From assembly GCA_918026815.1 (NCBI GenBank), contig CAKJVC010000010.1, positions 2,048,501-2,112,500 on the forward strand: a stretch of DNA of 64,000 nt. Direction: 5' to 3'. Both the position numbers and the translations under genes were made by a program. Positions 34,780-46,184 of this stretch are shown here, one piece after another. The stretch comes from Chalara sp. BL73 (lineage: Eukaryota > Ascomycota > Leotiomycetes > Helotiales). The notes beneath the pieces were generated by a model. That model saw only the letters and a list, made by a program, of their open reading frames with translations, made no database searches and was not told the origin of the DNA. Within the stretch, counting starts at the first letter, position 1, and each line of letters starts with the position of its first letter.

Positions 34780-35730
34780 CCTGTGGACAACCTGCAAAGA
34801 GAACTAGCGCATCCAGGCATTAAAGAAACTCCCTTAAATTCAAAACGGCACAAGCTGCTTCGAAAGCTTGGCATAAGGTAAAGTCCTTGACCTGTGGCTC
34901 TACGGCGAACATCCCTTGTATAATAGTGCTTTTCTTTACATATTTATGCTATAAAAATTTCTAGCGATTCAATTTACCTCTAAATATACATATTCGGACG
35001 TTGTGGAGGACTAAGGTTTGGGAAGGCGGATGCTGTCCTTTTCTTACGAGAGTGGGTTTTTGCCTGAGGATCGCAATTGTGACAGGGACGTGTACCCCCA
35101 GCGGCCTACTCATTGCCCAACGTAATACTATTCTATCCCGGAGCAGGTATAGGCTGCTTGGGTTCCTTTATCTCCCAATCCGTCTCGAATCTCCACTCCC
35201 TTACCAACTGGCGCCGCCCTACCCGTGGTGTTTGACCGTATATGCACAGTACAGATGTAGCTAGAAGTCGGACCTGCAAGACCAGGCTTTCTAGTACTTG
35301 GGGCACGCGGGGTCCTTATAGTACCATGCCTACCGACGGCCGCTGCGCAGGTCAACGTTGTCCCGCGTCAGTGTCGCTGTTTGTCAGGCAGCCGAAAGGA
35401 GTGGGATAAGTCGCCAGAGCGGTGTCGAGCGGCTCCGTCATGAACATGGCTTGGTAGTTTTGATGGCGAATATCTCATATCCCACCGCTTGCCTGTACTA
35501 TTTCTGAAATACCGCAATCCGAGCATCTCTCTATCTGGTGATACCACACCTGTGGTATATGAGACAGAGGCGCGCAAAACGATGGTATATTAGAAAGCAT
35601 AGCACTTCTATTGTAGGCTATTTATAATAGTATCCTAAGCACCTAATTTGCTCTAAAACCTTATTGTATTGACTGTATCGAATCTATCAAGAAACCAACC
35701 CATATGCCTTTCCTGATCTAGTAGAGTACC
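34780..35730. other. Intergenic, no gene seen
   Basis: AT-rich after the NLR3 stop, then mixed composition near 35000-35600 with only short frames. Nothing recognised. Confidence 0.4.
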
Positions 35731-36150
35731 TCACTTCTGGGAAAGGTTCAGCGGGAGGCTAACGTCGAATATAGCGCTATCGCCGTCGTCGTTCTCTTGA
35801 GGCTCTCTGACTAAATCCTCCTCAGGAAGTTGAACAACAATGCCGAGCTCTTCATCAAGAAGCTCAGCGTTGCGCTCGCACGCCTCGTCATGCTCTTCCT
35901 CCGGCTCTTCGTCACTTGCTTGCTCGGTATCCTCTTGTTGATCACAATCGGCCCTCCAACAAGCCGCGAGCCCGTTGACGCCTCCCGCTTGATACAGGCT
36001 GGTTGGTGCGGCACGTTTGCTTCGTCGCCCAAGTGCCTTTGCGTATACGCTTTGCCGTCGGTCGCCCAGCTTGTGTACAAATAACCGGAGGGGAAAGAGC
36101 TTCGTCGCGAGTGAGGTTCTCGGTCGAGAGAGGTGGTAGATTGTACCTGT
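35731..36150 (-). pseudogene. Methionine-less acidic open frame, C-terminal fragment
   Basis: The minus strand stays open for about 140 codons without any Met, ending with TGA at 35731. The first half is basic (KLGDRRQSVYAKALGRRSKR) and the second very acidic (QQEDTEQASDEEPEEEHDE, PEEDLVREPQENDDGD). Such basic-then-acidic tails occur at the C-termini of fungal transposase-like proteins, but I see no catalytic motif. A family 1 solo LTR begins four bases beyond the open end at 36154, so the 5' part may have been separated by that insertion. Confidence 0.4.
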
Positions 36151-36153
36151 AAG

Positions 36154-36387
36154 TGTAACTCAAGGCGAACAGGGATCTCGATCCGTAGGTCTCAGGAAGA
36201 TGGACTCAAAGGTGTGAACGACTATCAATTCTTATAACGAAGAGAACAGGCTACAGACAGAAGGAGGGGAGGAAAGCAGTGCTTTATATACAGGGGACTG
36301 GCCAGGGGCCAGTGTAAGCGAGGTCCTGTAGTGTCAGGGGCTGAGCCCCAAAAAGGCCTTAAGCGAGATAGAGCCAGGGCCGTGACA
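36154..36387 (+). repeat. Solo LTR family 1
   Basis: Starts TGTAACTCAAGGCG (short deletion relative to other copies) and ends GGGCCGTGACA, 234 bp, with GCTTTATATACAGGGG. No target duplication visible. Confidence 0.8.
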
Positions 36388-36873
36388 AATAGGCTGAATG
36401 TGACTACCTTATAGGTCTACTACGAAGGATACAAAGACATGAGGAACAACTGTAGAGAGTAGGAGCAGGCCTTTATATAGGCGACTCCGCCTCTCCTCCG
36501 CGTCGGCTCGTCAACCCCCCCAATTGACTCGGGACCTGACATACCAACACTAAGCTTTGCTAATACTGCTTTTACTCAGTCAAATCAAATTGAGTAGCCA
36601 GACGACTAAACAGCTCAAACTCCTTTTTTTTTGGCAGCCTTTGGACTCTCAAGTATACTACCAACTATATCAGAGCCAGGTGGGAAATCATGCTCGAATA
36701 TAGGCTCGCTAGCACCCTTTATATTAATCAAAACCGCTTGTCGAAAATGCCACCTAAAAAGTTCATCTACCGGCTTTTGAGGATCATCAAGAAGTCTTCG
36801 ATCAAGGTGTTTTTCGGCAATTTTTCCGCTATTAAAACCGAAGTGTACAATTTTGTAGCTATCTTAGTAATAA
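36388..36873. other. Non-coding stretch with a TATA-like segment
   Basis: Contains CCTTTATATAGGCGAC near 36470 followed by GC-rich sequence and CCTGACA at about 36535. Read on the minus strand this resembles another LTR start (TGTCAGGTCCC), but no second copy exists in the window to confirm it. Confidence 0.3.
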
Positions 36874-37541
36874 TTAGCTACTTTTATTTGTAAAAATTAT
36901 AAAACATACGTCTGGATTGATTGAGAACGCAAATGTATCAAACAAGTAATGTATATCGCTGCGATGAAGTATTCCATTCTGGATAGAATTGATACTACTA
37001 CCTGCAATTGAGTGAATTGAAATCCAACACGCGAAATCCTTATTTTTCCAGTGTTCTTCGTATGCAAAAAGGAATATATGTGCAGCTTCGAAGCCTCTCC
37101 AAATACCATATAAAGCACCAAGCGCTACATTCCTTGTCATGAAACATTGTTTATCTCGTGAACGGACGGCGTCACAAAATGCCTGGACACGCTTTCCGGA
37201 TTGCGATGAAATCCATGTACGGATTAATGCTAATTCGTTGTTAATATCGAAAAGCACTGCTAATACATTAGCTATATAAAGAAATTGGTTAAAAATAATA
37301 TACCATGAGAATCAATGTAATAACTTCCAGGCAAAAGTGAAGAATCATCTTTTGCTACCTCGATATCGCGTTCATTTCGCAAAACGTATTTGCTGCTGAA
37401 AAGGACAAAAATCTCTATCATGGTATACAAGTTGGCATTTGTAATACCTTCTGTAAGAACCAGGCCACCAATTGAAGTGCTTCGATTGCATGTATCAAAA
37501 ATATGAGCATCGCGACCGGCGGAGCGATTTTGGGGAGCCAC
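36874..37541 (-). CDS. HNH nuclease-like fungal protein, 5' end unclear
   Basis: Exon 2 (36874-37259) has the fungal HNH_2-type core: RDKQC, WRGFEAAHIFLFAYEEHW, SINSIQNGILHRSDIHYLFD and FSINPD. The first motif His lies in EAAHIF, followed by conserved Asn/Gln (INSIQNG) and His/Asp (SDIHYLFD). Exon 1 (37304-37541) reads GGLVLTEGITNANLYTMIEI and RNERDIEVAKDD, typical of the region upstream of the HNH core. The intron 37260-37303 has GTATAT and TATTAG. The zinc-site CVITG of relatives is CFMTR here, so one Cys/His ligand position may be altered. No ATG is found at the 5' end, and the sequence upstream carries a LINE relic, so the N-terminus may be truncated. Confidence 0.6.
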
Positions 37542-37639
37542 ATGTGACTGAGTGTTCTTCTGTAACGGGAAAGAAGGAGAGTGTGGTAGATTGTCTGCGA
37601 GGTGTGGGAGAGCGTCTTCAGGTTGCGGAAGGATATCTT

Positions 37640-38005
37640 TGGGATTTGAGAGAGTATCTTCGTGGTCTTCGATGTTGTTTCTATGTAGCAGGGTATTGGA
37701 ATGTGAAGAAGAGCTGCCACTCTGGCTTCAGCGTTGAAAACTTCGACGCGGTCACCGTAAGAGATTGAAGCTTGGGTAATTTTGTGGCCGCGTTGAAAAG
37801 CTACATAGCCTCCGCCAGCGTTGCCAATTTCGAGTTTTGATCCGTCTGAATAGACTATAATATCATTAGACAGAATCGAGTCTAAAAAGTTCCGGGATAA
37901 AATCGCGGCTTCTTTGAGTAGGCTTTTCAGGCGTACAGGCACCAATTCGGAGCATTGCCGCTGCTCTGCTTTCTGGCACATGCCACGGAGGAAGCTGAAT
38001 AGCAT
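37640..38005 (-). mobile_element. LINE (Tad-like) RNase H domain relic
   Basis: Minus-strand frame contains IIVYSDGSKLEIGNAGGGYV and GDRVEVFNAEARVAAL, the first two blocks of the RNase H domain found at the C-terminus of fungal Tad-clade non-LTR retrotransposons (the acidic residues of YSDGS and of EVFNAEA). The frame upstream, about 38010-38240, is also coding-like (HFKAQLRMRLSERYQ) with one TAG. The catalytic domain is not complete, so this is a dead fragment. Confidence 0.65.
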
Positions 38006-38249
38006 TCAGTTAATCTGAATTCGTCTAGGCTGAGCTCTCCGTCGTTGTAATAAAGGAGGCGCATTGCCTAGCTAAATGCGAAGGGTTGGAAGAATGGTGC
38101 TTGATTAATCTGATATCGCTCGCTCAAACGCATTCGGAGCTGTGCCTTGAAATGAGAAGCATGGTATTGGGCTAGCGCTTATGGCCACCACTCAGTTGAG
38201 CAGCAGCCTTGCGAGAATAAAGGCACCATTGTGGTACGCTGCAAGCGCG

Positions 38250-39221
38250 CATAACTATTCAATCACGTACACGAAAGACAGTAGGCTTTGATGCACGGTA
38301 GCATATATCTCGATGGATATTACTGTAGAGCCTGGTAGCCATTATGTAGGCTTCGGCGTTTATAAGATGCTCAAAATATGGCGATTCTCAGCGACATCAG
38401 CAAATCCTAAGGTGAGCGTAGAACTTCATATGCTCATACCCTGCCACATCCACCCTTGGCAATTTCCATGCCTCCCACAATGCCACTGTGATAGAACATG
38501 AAATACACAGTAATAATCAGAAGGAATTGGGGATGCCGTTCAGACTCTCTATTGTTGTCTAGCATACAGATCTGTAGTAATTTGTGTGTGTGTGAAAGCC
38601 TTCCGCGCTAACGGGTACTTGTTTGTCGTTTACAGGCCTGTAAAGAGCCCTGTGGGTGGTTATCATGTGGAGGCTGACCACTACGGTCGCACCTGTAGAA
38701 TATTTTTTTCCCGTATTCTGTAACTTAGTTAAAGGACCCCAGGATTTGGGGTCGTCACGTAAATAGAGTGTAGAAGGAGCCCAGCGAGCCACGGCTCGCC
38801 ACAAACCAAGGAACTCCTGGGGCTCCAGTGGATTCTAGCACATAAAGCCTTCCACTTGATTCCAGTGACCTACTGGAGCCTTATCAATATTGAAGTTTAT
38901 TTAACCTCGACAATCCATTTTTGGAGGAATGCTGTACAAAGTGTATATAACTTATCGGTCAGGCGATGAACCCACGGCTTTGCGGGCTATTTTACCAACC
39001 AGTCTTCAACGTTCGGAAGTATCATATTTTCTCAATACACACCAACTTGTGTCTTCTACTAACTGGAGAATACCATGAGCTTACCCCTTACGCTTTCAGT
39101 TCATTACTTATCCCACCCTCCTGACTTCCTACATTACTTTTACAAGATGGCCCATTATTCCCACTCACAGCAGCCTGTCCAGGATGTTGCTGCGGCAGCT
39201 TTACTTTCCCCCACTTGCCCG
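38250..39221. other. Intergenic, no gene seen
   Basis: About 1 kb of AT-rich sequence without a coherent frame. Part may be decayed LINE body. Confidence 0.35.
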
Positions 39222-40269
39222 TCAAACAGAGGAGTCTTCCTTCGAGCTATCCTTCGCTGAACCGCCTTGGAAAGACCGAATTGTGGGTAGTGAAATAGTT
39301 ATAAAACCGAACTTTGTAACACCGAATCGGCCGAGAATACGCTCAATAGGTGGCTTCAGAAACGGTGCACAAGCCGCAGCAATAAGGCCAATCTCTTCGA
39401 CTCTATACCACCATAATAGTGGCACCCAATCGCGGAGAGTGACTTCGCGAGGGTTCCAAACCCTTATAGTATGAAGCTTCATTATTCCTGCCACAGCAGC
39501 AATCATTCCGAGCGCCATCAAGATAGAGACGAGGGTTCGTTCTAGAACGGGCCGGGGCAACGACCAGATGAAAAACGTAGGCATAATAGCGAACACAATG
39601 TCGCTTGTGATTCCTATTCCTTTTATAGGTTAGCACCAGCCAGTCTAAAATATCAACCGAAAAACAAACCTGAATGTATATAGCTAAAGCTTTGTGAAGT
39701 TCGAGGCGTCCAGCAGACTGCACTAGGCACGGGTTCCCACAAGGCACGTATTGGGCGGCACTGGAGAAGCTGAAAGATATCGGCCCCAATTGCCAGGGCA
39801 AGCTGGATCAAGATCAACACCCAGAGCATCACCCGCCATATGTGAGATATTTCAAAGCGAAGTAGCATGCTTCCTATAGATATTCTCGCCAGAGAAGATG
39901 CCCAAAAGCCAAGAAGTCCTACCGGAAAGAGACATTTCAAGATGTTGATACTGGCGGCCGGGGAAAGGTAGTAGTCGTAACGTCCGAGGCCAAGGCGTAT
40001 AGCTATCATCTGACAGATAAAAACGGCTAATTCGCATAGCTGGTAACGAGCGTTAGCATGGCCTGTACAAACCGTCTACTACATATACCCACGAGAGCTG
40101 CTGAAAGGATGTAATCTGCCGCAGTCAACTGGAAAGTAGGATGAACTCGAGTGTATATCCGGAATCCGTAGACAATCAGTGTGATCGCGAAAAAGAATAA
40201 TATGCCCACAAGTCCTGGGACGACGTTGCTAGCGTCCCCACCCACTGGAGGCTGCGGATTCGTGACCAT
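39222..40269 (-). CDS. PTH11-like integral membrane protein (fungal rhodopsin domain), 312 aa
   Basis: Exons 40093-40269, 39670-40039 and 39222-39613 join in phase (177+370+392 bp). Intron 1 has GTGGGT, a GCTAAC branch and ACCAG; intron 2 has GTTTGT and AATAG. The ATG is at 40269 (MVTNPQPPVGG). Seven hydrophobic segments follow, with the hallmarks of the fungal rhodopsin/PTH11-like family: GFRIYTRV after helix 1, RLGLGRYDYYLSP, ARISIGSMLLRF, CRPIRALWEPV and the later SDIVFAIMPTFFIW. The short C-tail is Ser/Lys rich. Family members are candidate G-protein-coupled or orphan plasma-membrane receptors; the ligand is unknown. Confidence 0.82.
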
Positions 40270-41249
40270 ACTGCTTGATGTAGCCAAGATTCAGAGTTGT
40301 GGTTTAAAGTTTCAACGCGTCGCCCACTTTCACTTATTGATAAAGACGAGAAGTCGAGCTGACCTTGGGGTTCATGCGGCATTATAAGTCTCATCCATCA
40401 ACGGATTCCAACTCCGACTATGACGGTAAGAAAGATCTCGATCAAGCGCTTTCGAAATCGGCACCACTCAAAACAAACCATGGTGGCGCCGCGTGGTTCT
40501 CCTGTCGCAGTGATCGGTGGGAGGCTATGGCGGCCGGGGAAGCTAAGGAGGCGACAGCCGAACCCAAAGGAGAGGCGGTGGCTTAGGTGGCTTCACTATA
40601 GGCGACGCTTCAGATGCGATCGCAATATCCGGGCCAGTGTGGCTTCTTCATCCCAGCCTTTTCCATCCGTACCTTCACTACATCAGACGCCATTTCTTTT
40701 ATTCGGTATCTGGGCATCACCAGGTGGTTCGCCGAGATGATGGACCGATCGGCGCCGGTGATGTACGGGACATTGCCCGAGGTACGTGTACAGGGAGGGA
40801 ACATCTCTTGTGGGATTTGGATTACAGGCAGGAAATACAGGAGGTGCTTATCCTATATAGTGCTGTATCGTGCACTGCATTCGACTAATTCTATATGGCA
40901 TTGTAGTGGCAGATAACTCGTGACATTTTCCGAGCCGAAGTGTTCTGGTGAAGTGTGAGTATTCTTGTTGGGCACCCGAAACAAGTAAAAAAAATTGTTT
41001 TTTTGAATTTTGACGCTCTTGCCGCATTTTGGCGGTCGGCTTGGCAACAACCCCTGTTGGGATCTTTGACAGACGAGATCGGAATCAGCATTCTCCCATG
41101 CTTCCGGACCAACATTCCCGCGATGCCAATGCACAGGGATATAGTATTCATTTCCCAATTTCATTTTTGTAATAATTGTATGAAGGAGGTCCTAGCAACC
41201 CCCCGAAGCGCTCTTTTGCATCCGAGAGCTGCCTGATGTCTGGAATCTG
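40270..41249. other. Intergenic, no gene supported
   Basis: Several overlapping short frames at 40365-40804 and 40853-41236 lack family features. Nothing recognised before the family 4 fragment at 41250. Confidence 0.35.
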
Positions 41250-41323
41250 CAACAGAAAGAGGGCAGCAGGAGGGATTGCAATATAACAGATAAGAACAAG
41301 TAACTGGCGATGTAGTTGTAACC
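41250..41323 (+). repeat. Fragment of LTR-like repeat family 4
   Basis: Carries AGAGGGCAGCAGGAGGGATT and GCAATATAACAG as in 59978-60428, ending after about 75 bp. Confidence 0.65.
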
Positions 41324-41331
41324 CTCTGTAT

Positions 41332-42126
41332 CTATAGATCCACAGGGCGGTGAGTGTCACGGCCCTGGCCCTGTCTCGCTTAGAGCCCCTTGGGCTTCGG
41401 CCTTTTAGGGTCCGGCCCCTGACACCACAGGGCTCGCTTACACTGGGCCTTGGCCAGTCTTCTGTGTATATAGCACTGCTTTCCTTCCCTTCTTCCGTCT
41501 GTAGCTTGTTCTCTTCGTTATAACAATTGATAGTCGTTCATACCTTTGAGTCCTTCTCCCGGAGATCTACGGATCGAGATCCCTGTTCGCCTTGAGTTGT
41601 TACGGTGAGTATTTCCGGGTGTCATAACGACATCCTCCAGAAAGATGCCGTAGGTGCGTAGCTCGACTATGCGTCCTTCCTCGTCTTCCATGTAAACCCA
41701 GGATGGCTCCAAGCCATTTGAGACAATATACGGTTGATAGCTATCACTATGTTTGCTGGTTGGGTCGATATTGCGGTTGCCAAAAGGCAGAGCGTTGATA
41801 TGCAGCTAAGCCCAGTTTGGTACCCCTGAGGGCAACATTAGAAGTTCAACCCGTTTATGACTATCGATGTGTGAGAGTAGCTCTCGCTTTTTTCTTTCAC
41901 GCTGTGGAACCCGAGGCAAGGCAAGTTTATAGATCCAGGGACCTAAAGTTTCTGGCCCTTGATAATAGTTACCCAGTACCCAATCTTCTAGGTAGTTCGT
42001 TATCCAAAACATGGTCTCATCAATCGAGGCTGTTGCATGAAGTGCAATATCTATCGCAGTGTATGAGTTCAGAACTCCCACTACCTGTCGCTGGTCTTTT
42101 GAAAAAATACGTGGCTGGAGTGACAT
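41332..42126 (-). pseudogene. Unrecognised gene with one TAG and an LTR insertion
   Basis: Minus-strand frame from the ATG at 42126 (MSLQPRIFSKDQRQV) runs to TAG at 41806-41808, then stays open in the same frame through SDSYQPYIVSNGLEPSWVY and TYGIFLEDVVMTP to the family 1 LTR at 41604. Taking out the LTR and one GGTGAG duplication lets the frame continue six codons to a stop at 41332-41334. The former product would be about 175 residues. I do not recognise the family. The TAG can be explained by CAG to TAG. It has no signal peptide or membrane segment. Confidence 0.55.
41355..41604 (-). repeat. Solo LTR family 1, inverted, with target duplication
   Basis: Starts TGTCACGGCCCTGG and ends GAGTTGTTAC, about 250 bp, flanked by GGTGAG at 41349-41354 and 41604-41609. 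It has the inverted TATA segment and all family 1 landmarks and is inserted into the pseudogene frame above. Confidence 0.87.
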
Positions 42127-42247
42127 GATGTAATTATATGATACTTGGCCCTAACCCAGCACAGTACTTGAATTTTAACTGGCTTTTAAACGAGATCTAC
42201 TTAGTCCTTGCAGAACTTCTCATCTCTACCATTTAGCCAGGTTGCAC

Positions 42248-44029
42248 TTATTTCCCTCCGTGAGCAATCATGAAATCGCTAACGTCAAAGATGGCTCTCT
42301 TATAGTACCTTTCCAAAGTCATGTTGTCGAACCCTTGCACCCCGTAACGAGAAGCATACTGGCCCCATTCCCAGTTATCTACAAACGTCCAGCCAATAGT
42401 ACCAGCCACTGTGACTCCATCTTCATGCACTGACTTTAATACTTCCCTGAGGATGCCTAGGTAATACCCGGTTTGTTGGTAGTCTATTTTTAGCGCATCC
42501 ATGGTCATAGTGGAAGCCTCATAGGTTGCAAGACCAGTTTCGGTGATTATGACTCCACCTTTAGTCGGGTAAGTAGAGTCAAGATATTTAAGGGCAATGC
42601 GGAGATGCTGATATGGTTGCTATTAATAGTTTATGTGAGCCGTACTCGCTCGCTAATGATTGTGCAACAGCAGCTATAAAACGAATGGAACTTTAGGTTG
42701 TTACGGAAATTGAAATCGAAATTGAAAATGATTCACTTACCAAAGCCCAGCCATTGCGCGATGAATGAACCACCGTGCAAGCTGGAAATGCAGGATTGGA
42801 AGAGTTGCGCGCACACGCGTCGATACCACCAATAGGAGGAGTCTGATATGTAGCAGTATAATAATCGACAGCAATAAAGTCACAGGTACCTTTAGCATAG
42901 GCTAACTCAACATCGGTGAAGATTGGTGCTTTGGACCCCAATGTTGTGAGCACGCTTTGTGGTACTTGTTTACCAAGATACACAGGATTTGCCAGGTATC
43001 CAATAGTGAAATCGAGCCCGCGATTTGCAGCAGCAACGTCTTTGGGATCCGACGGCTCGAGAGGGAGAGCGAAGCCGTTACTGAACGAAAGCTTGAAGCT
43101 CCATTTACCCGTGCCTCGGATCTGCTCTCGGTACCAGTGGACTACTTTCGCATGAGCCAAGACGATATTGTAAGCCGATTTCCAACTACCAGTTACTGTG
43201 TCTAAGCCTGGTTCGTTGAAGCTAATCCAGTGTCCCACCCGATCCGAATAGTGAGTAAGAACAATTTGAGCATAATTAACAAAGGAGTCAATGAACTCTG
43301 GGTGATCGTAACCCCTGTATCAAGAAATAAATATAATGCTTTGCACTTGTCAGATAGACTTCTGTAGAAATGAACGTACTGCCATGAAGTATTCGTTGCA
43401 AAATATAACGGGGTGTCAAAATGGTTAAGCGTCGCCATGGGCGTAAGCCCATACTCAAGGATTGTGTTGATTAGGTCATCGTAATGATCGATCGCTTGTT
43501 TATTTACAGGCGACCCTGCAACACCAAAGGGAAGAATTCTAGACCATGAGATGCTGAATGAGTAAGTCTGGACATTGAGGGCTGCAAGTCTGGCAATATC
43601 TTGCTTGTAGTAATAGTAATTGAGGTTGGAGATATCCGGTGGGCCACCTCCTGGGGAATTTTCTTGTCGAGAGCGCAATTCTAGTTCAGTGTATGACGGG
43701 CCACGTCCTTCGTTTTTTACGGCTCCTTCGATTTGCAACGCTGCTCCCGCATATCCCCACAGGAAACCATCGGGGAATTTGTAGTCGCCGGTTAGTGAGT
43801 CATTTATTGGAAACGGTGGTGCTGTTGGCTTTACCAGCTCGGAGCTAGCAATTGGTTTGGGGGAGACAGTTGTAGTGAATGGCGGTGCAGTGATATTGAA
43901 ATCCTTCCATAGAGACGACCAGGCAACATTCCCATACTTGGCTGCTGAGTCGGTTGGTAAGGCTATGCTAGCCCAGGTAGTTGTAGTTTGATGTTTTACG
44001 AGAGAGGAGTTTACTGAATGGTTTTGCAT
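42248..44029 (-). CDS. GH1 beta-glucosidase-like protein, at least 531 aa
   Basis: Exons 43380-44029, 42741-43314 and 42248-42619 join in phase (650+574+372 bp; introns GTACGT to ATACAG and GTAAGT to TAATAG). GH1 motifs: FPDGFLWGYAGAALQIEG, YSFSISWSRILP, LNHFDTPLYF, the acid/base motif FNEPG, and the nucleophile motif ITETG where most members have TENG; then TIGWTFVDNWEWG and ERYYKRAIFD. It hydrolyses beta-linked glucosides or related glycosides. The Ser/Thr/Pro-rich N-terminal extension (ITAPPFTTTVSP) is typical of secreted fungal members. No signal peptide is seen in this frame, but about 44045-44140 continues the family N-terminus in another frame, so an extra exon or a frameshift is likely there. 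Confidence 0.82.
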
Positions 44030-45175
44030 ATGTTGGTATTGGGTTCAGCTTTGTTCTAGAAGCTGCATAAGACAATTTTGGGTAGGCTGGCCAGGAGAAT
44101 CCTTCACTAGAAAGCTCGCTCGCAAGAGCCTGGGCCACAAAATAAGCACTTTATTTGTTAAAAACACAACTATTAGAGTTAGAGAAGATCTTACATAACT
44201 ACCCAGTATATGTTGGCATCCATAACATTGGCAAAATGCATCCTGGCTATTCCAATCGACAGTCTGAAAACAAGGTGCAGCGACTAACATGCCACAAACG
44301 CTCTCAGTCGAGAAAAGATCTTATATACTTTACAAGAAAAAAATATTTGCAAAACCCGGTAATATGAAAGGACGGAAAATGCATTGCCATGGTTAATCTC
44401 GGGGTGCCTTGGTAATGGTTCGGCAACTTCTGCATTGCCTAAATGATCCCTGTTAAAAAATCAGAATATAGGACGATATATGGGAGTCGGAGCAAATATT
44501 TTGATGCTTCGCATTAAAATTTAAGGGTTTGTGCGAAAGCCCACAAAATACGCGTACTGGTGGATCTTGGAACACGATAATACGGTCGTCTGACGCATTT
44601 CGGGCCTATTTTCTGGAATAGGTACCGCCGGCTAAAAAGAGTTGAATTATTATGAGAATTTTTCTCTATCAATAATTGGATAGAGCTACCGGTAATCTGG
44701 TAGAACTCGGAGAATATGTTTCTCATTTCACAGGAATCAAGAAGCATGCTCCCATAACGATATTTACAAACTGCTTCTGTGTCGCAAGGTGAATGGTGAT
44801 GTTGTGTAGCACTAGGGCATCTGCATTCATTTACCCGTTGCAGTATCAAGACCCTGGGCAGGTGATAGAGGTGCCTTAGTTGTTTCCCAAACACCTCCAG
44901 ACGCCGTAGTATGCCTTCCAACTTAACTGCCAAACATACACAGTTCAAATCCTCACGATTTTGGCTCAATCACTAGCTTGACTCTTACCTCCCTTAACAC
45001 TTGCAGAAAACTCAACCGAATATTCCGAGCAAGGGAAGCTTGACTCTCCATGGTAGTTTTAGGTAGATGGCAAGCTTCCAGGCTCCTCTTTGAGCTCGCA
45101 GAATATAGGGAATAGATTTGTGAAATCCGGTTGACATAGGGATTATACGATCCTGGGGCTCGTTGCATGAGAGGA
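44030..45175. other. Upstream of GH1 gene; one doubtful open frame
   Basis: A minus-strand frame of 151 codons at 44514-44969 has protein-like composition (LEGILRRLEVFGKQLRHL, NIFSEFYQITGSSIQL) but no diagnostic motif. It could be a decayed gene end. The rest is anonymous. Confidence 0.3.
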
Positions 45176-45330
45176 TGTTGTTCGTATCACTTTCGTGATA
45201 CTCCTTGATTCTGATAATTTGCAATTGCTCAAGTCGGTACCCACGGGGCACGTAGCACCGTGATCTCTGTGCAGTGGTATTATGCTCGTTGTAGGTGGTT
45301 GACTTGTTCTTGATTTTTTAGTTCTAAGCT
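45176..45330 (+). repeat. Dispersed repeat family 3 (LTR-like)
   Basis: Has GTATCACTTTCGTGATAC, GCAATTGCTCAAGTCGGTAC, GGGGCACGTAGCACCG and GCTCGTTGTAGGTGGTTGAC in the family order. The start carries a 3-bp insertion. Confidence 0.7.
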
Positions 45331-46184
45331 TGTTTTTCTTTTCTATTTTACGTCTTAGCGGGGGGTGCGTTCCAAGTACTACATAGCCCCCTAAGCTCCG
45401 AAACCGAAGAAAGGACGTTAGAGGATAGGCCTCTGGCATGGTACAGCCCTTAGCATGAGCTGAAAGGGTAGAGGGTTGTATACAGATACTAGCGTTGCGC
45501 CCTAACTGAGACAGTCTTTACAGAAATGTTCCGCATCAGCACGACAATGTATGATAAGGTAATAGATACACTAGGCAGAGCGATAGACCGCCTAAGGGAA
45601 GAGGGACTGGCATTGGCGTAACCCGTAGCTAGACTACTGCATTGGCAGGCACTTTTTCGGGCTGGAAAGGCTATCTCTCCTGGGCACAACGTGTTCGAAA
45701 GGGAAAATGTACAATATCATAATGCTAACGATGCGGCTTTGTTTTTTGGGGGGAGGGGAGAAGGGGCTGGGAGAGCTTATCTTCCTTAGACACAGAGAGT
45801 GTCTGGGGTACACTGTACCATAAAATGACACTAAGGGGGTCTACTCAATGAGATTCCCCAAGATAATAGATACACAGATCACGAGTTACTGCTTACCGAT
45901 CATATAATATCGAAGTGTACAGGTTGCCGACCGAGTTCTGCCAATATAATTTCTCGAACATCCGTGCCCGTTGTTAACCATCTTTCCTCTACGCCAGCAG
46001 GTGCTGCTCGCCTATATCCAACCATTAGCCATGATTAGTCATGCGTAGTGGATCCCGCTCTTTGTTGGATGTGCAATAATAAACAGCAACCGAAAAAACA
46101 ACCATAGTTCGGCCATCTTAGTATAACGAAGTGGAATGAGCAAGGCATATCCGGTGGATGCCTTATCGGAGTCAAGCTCTATGG
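45331..46184. other. Downstream of the tannase-like gene, no gene seen
   Basis: Nothing recognised beyond short frames and a G-run near 45750. Confidence 0.35.

Noticed and set aside
40365..40804. Overlapping frames of 60-106 codons on both strands
   Set aside because: No family features or conserved motif in any frame; typical chance frames in a GC-rich patch.
44514..44969. 151-codon minus-strand frame
   Set aside because: Some protein-like segments, but nothing diagnostic and no support for splice sites; kept only as a note in the intergenic entry.
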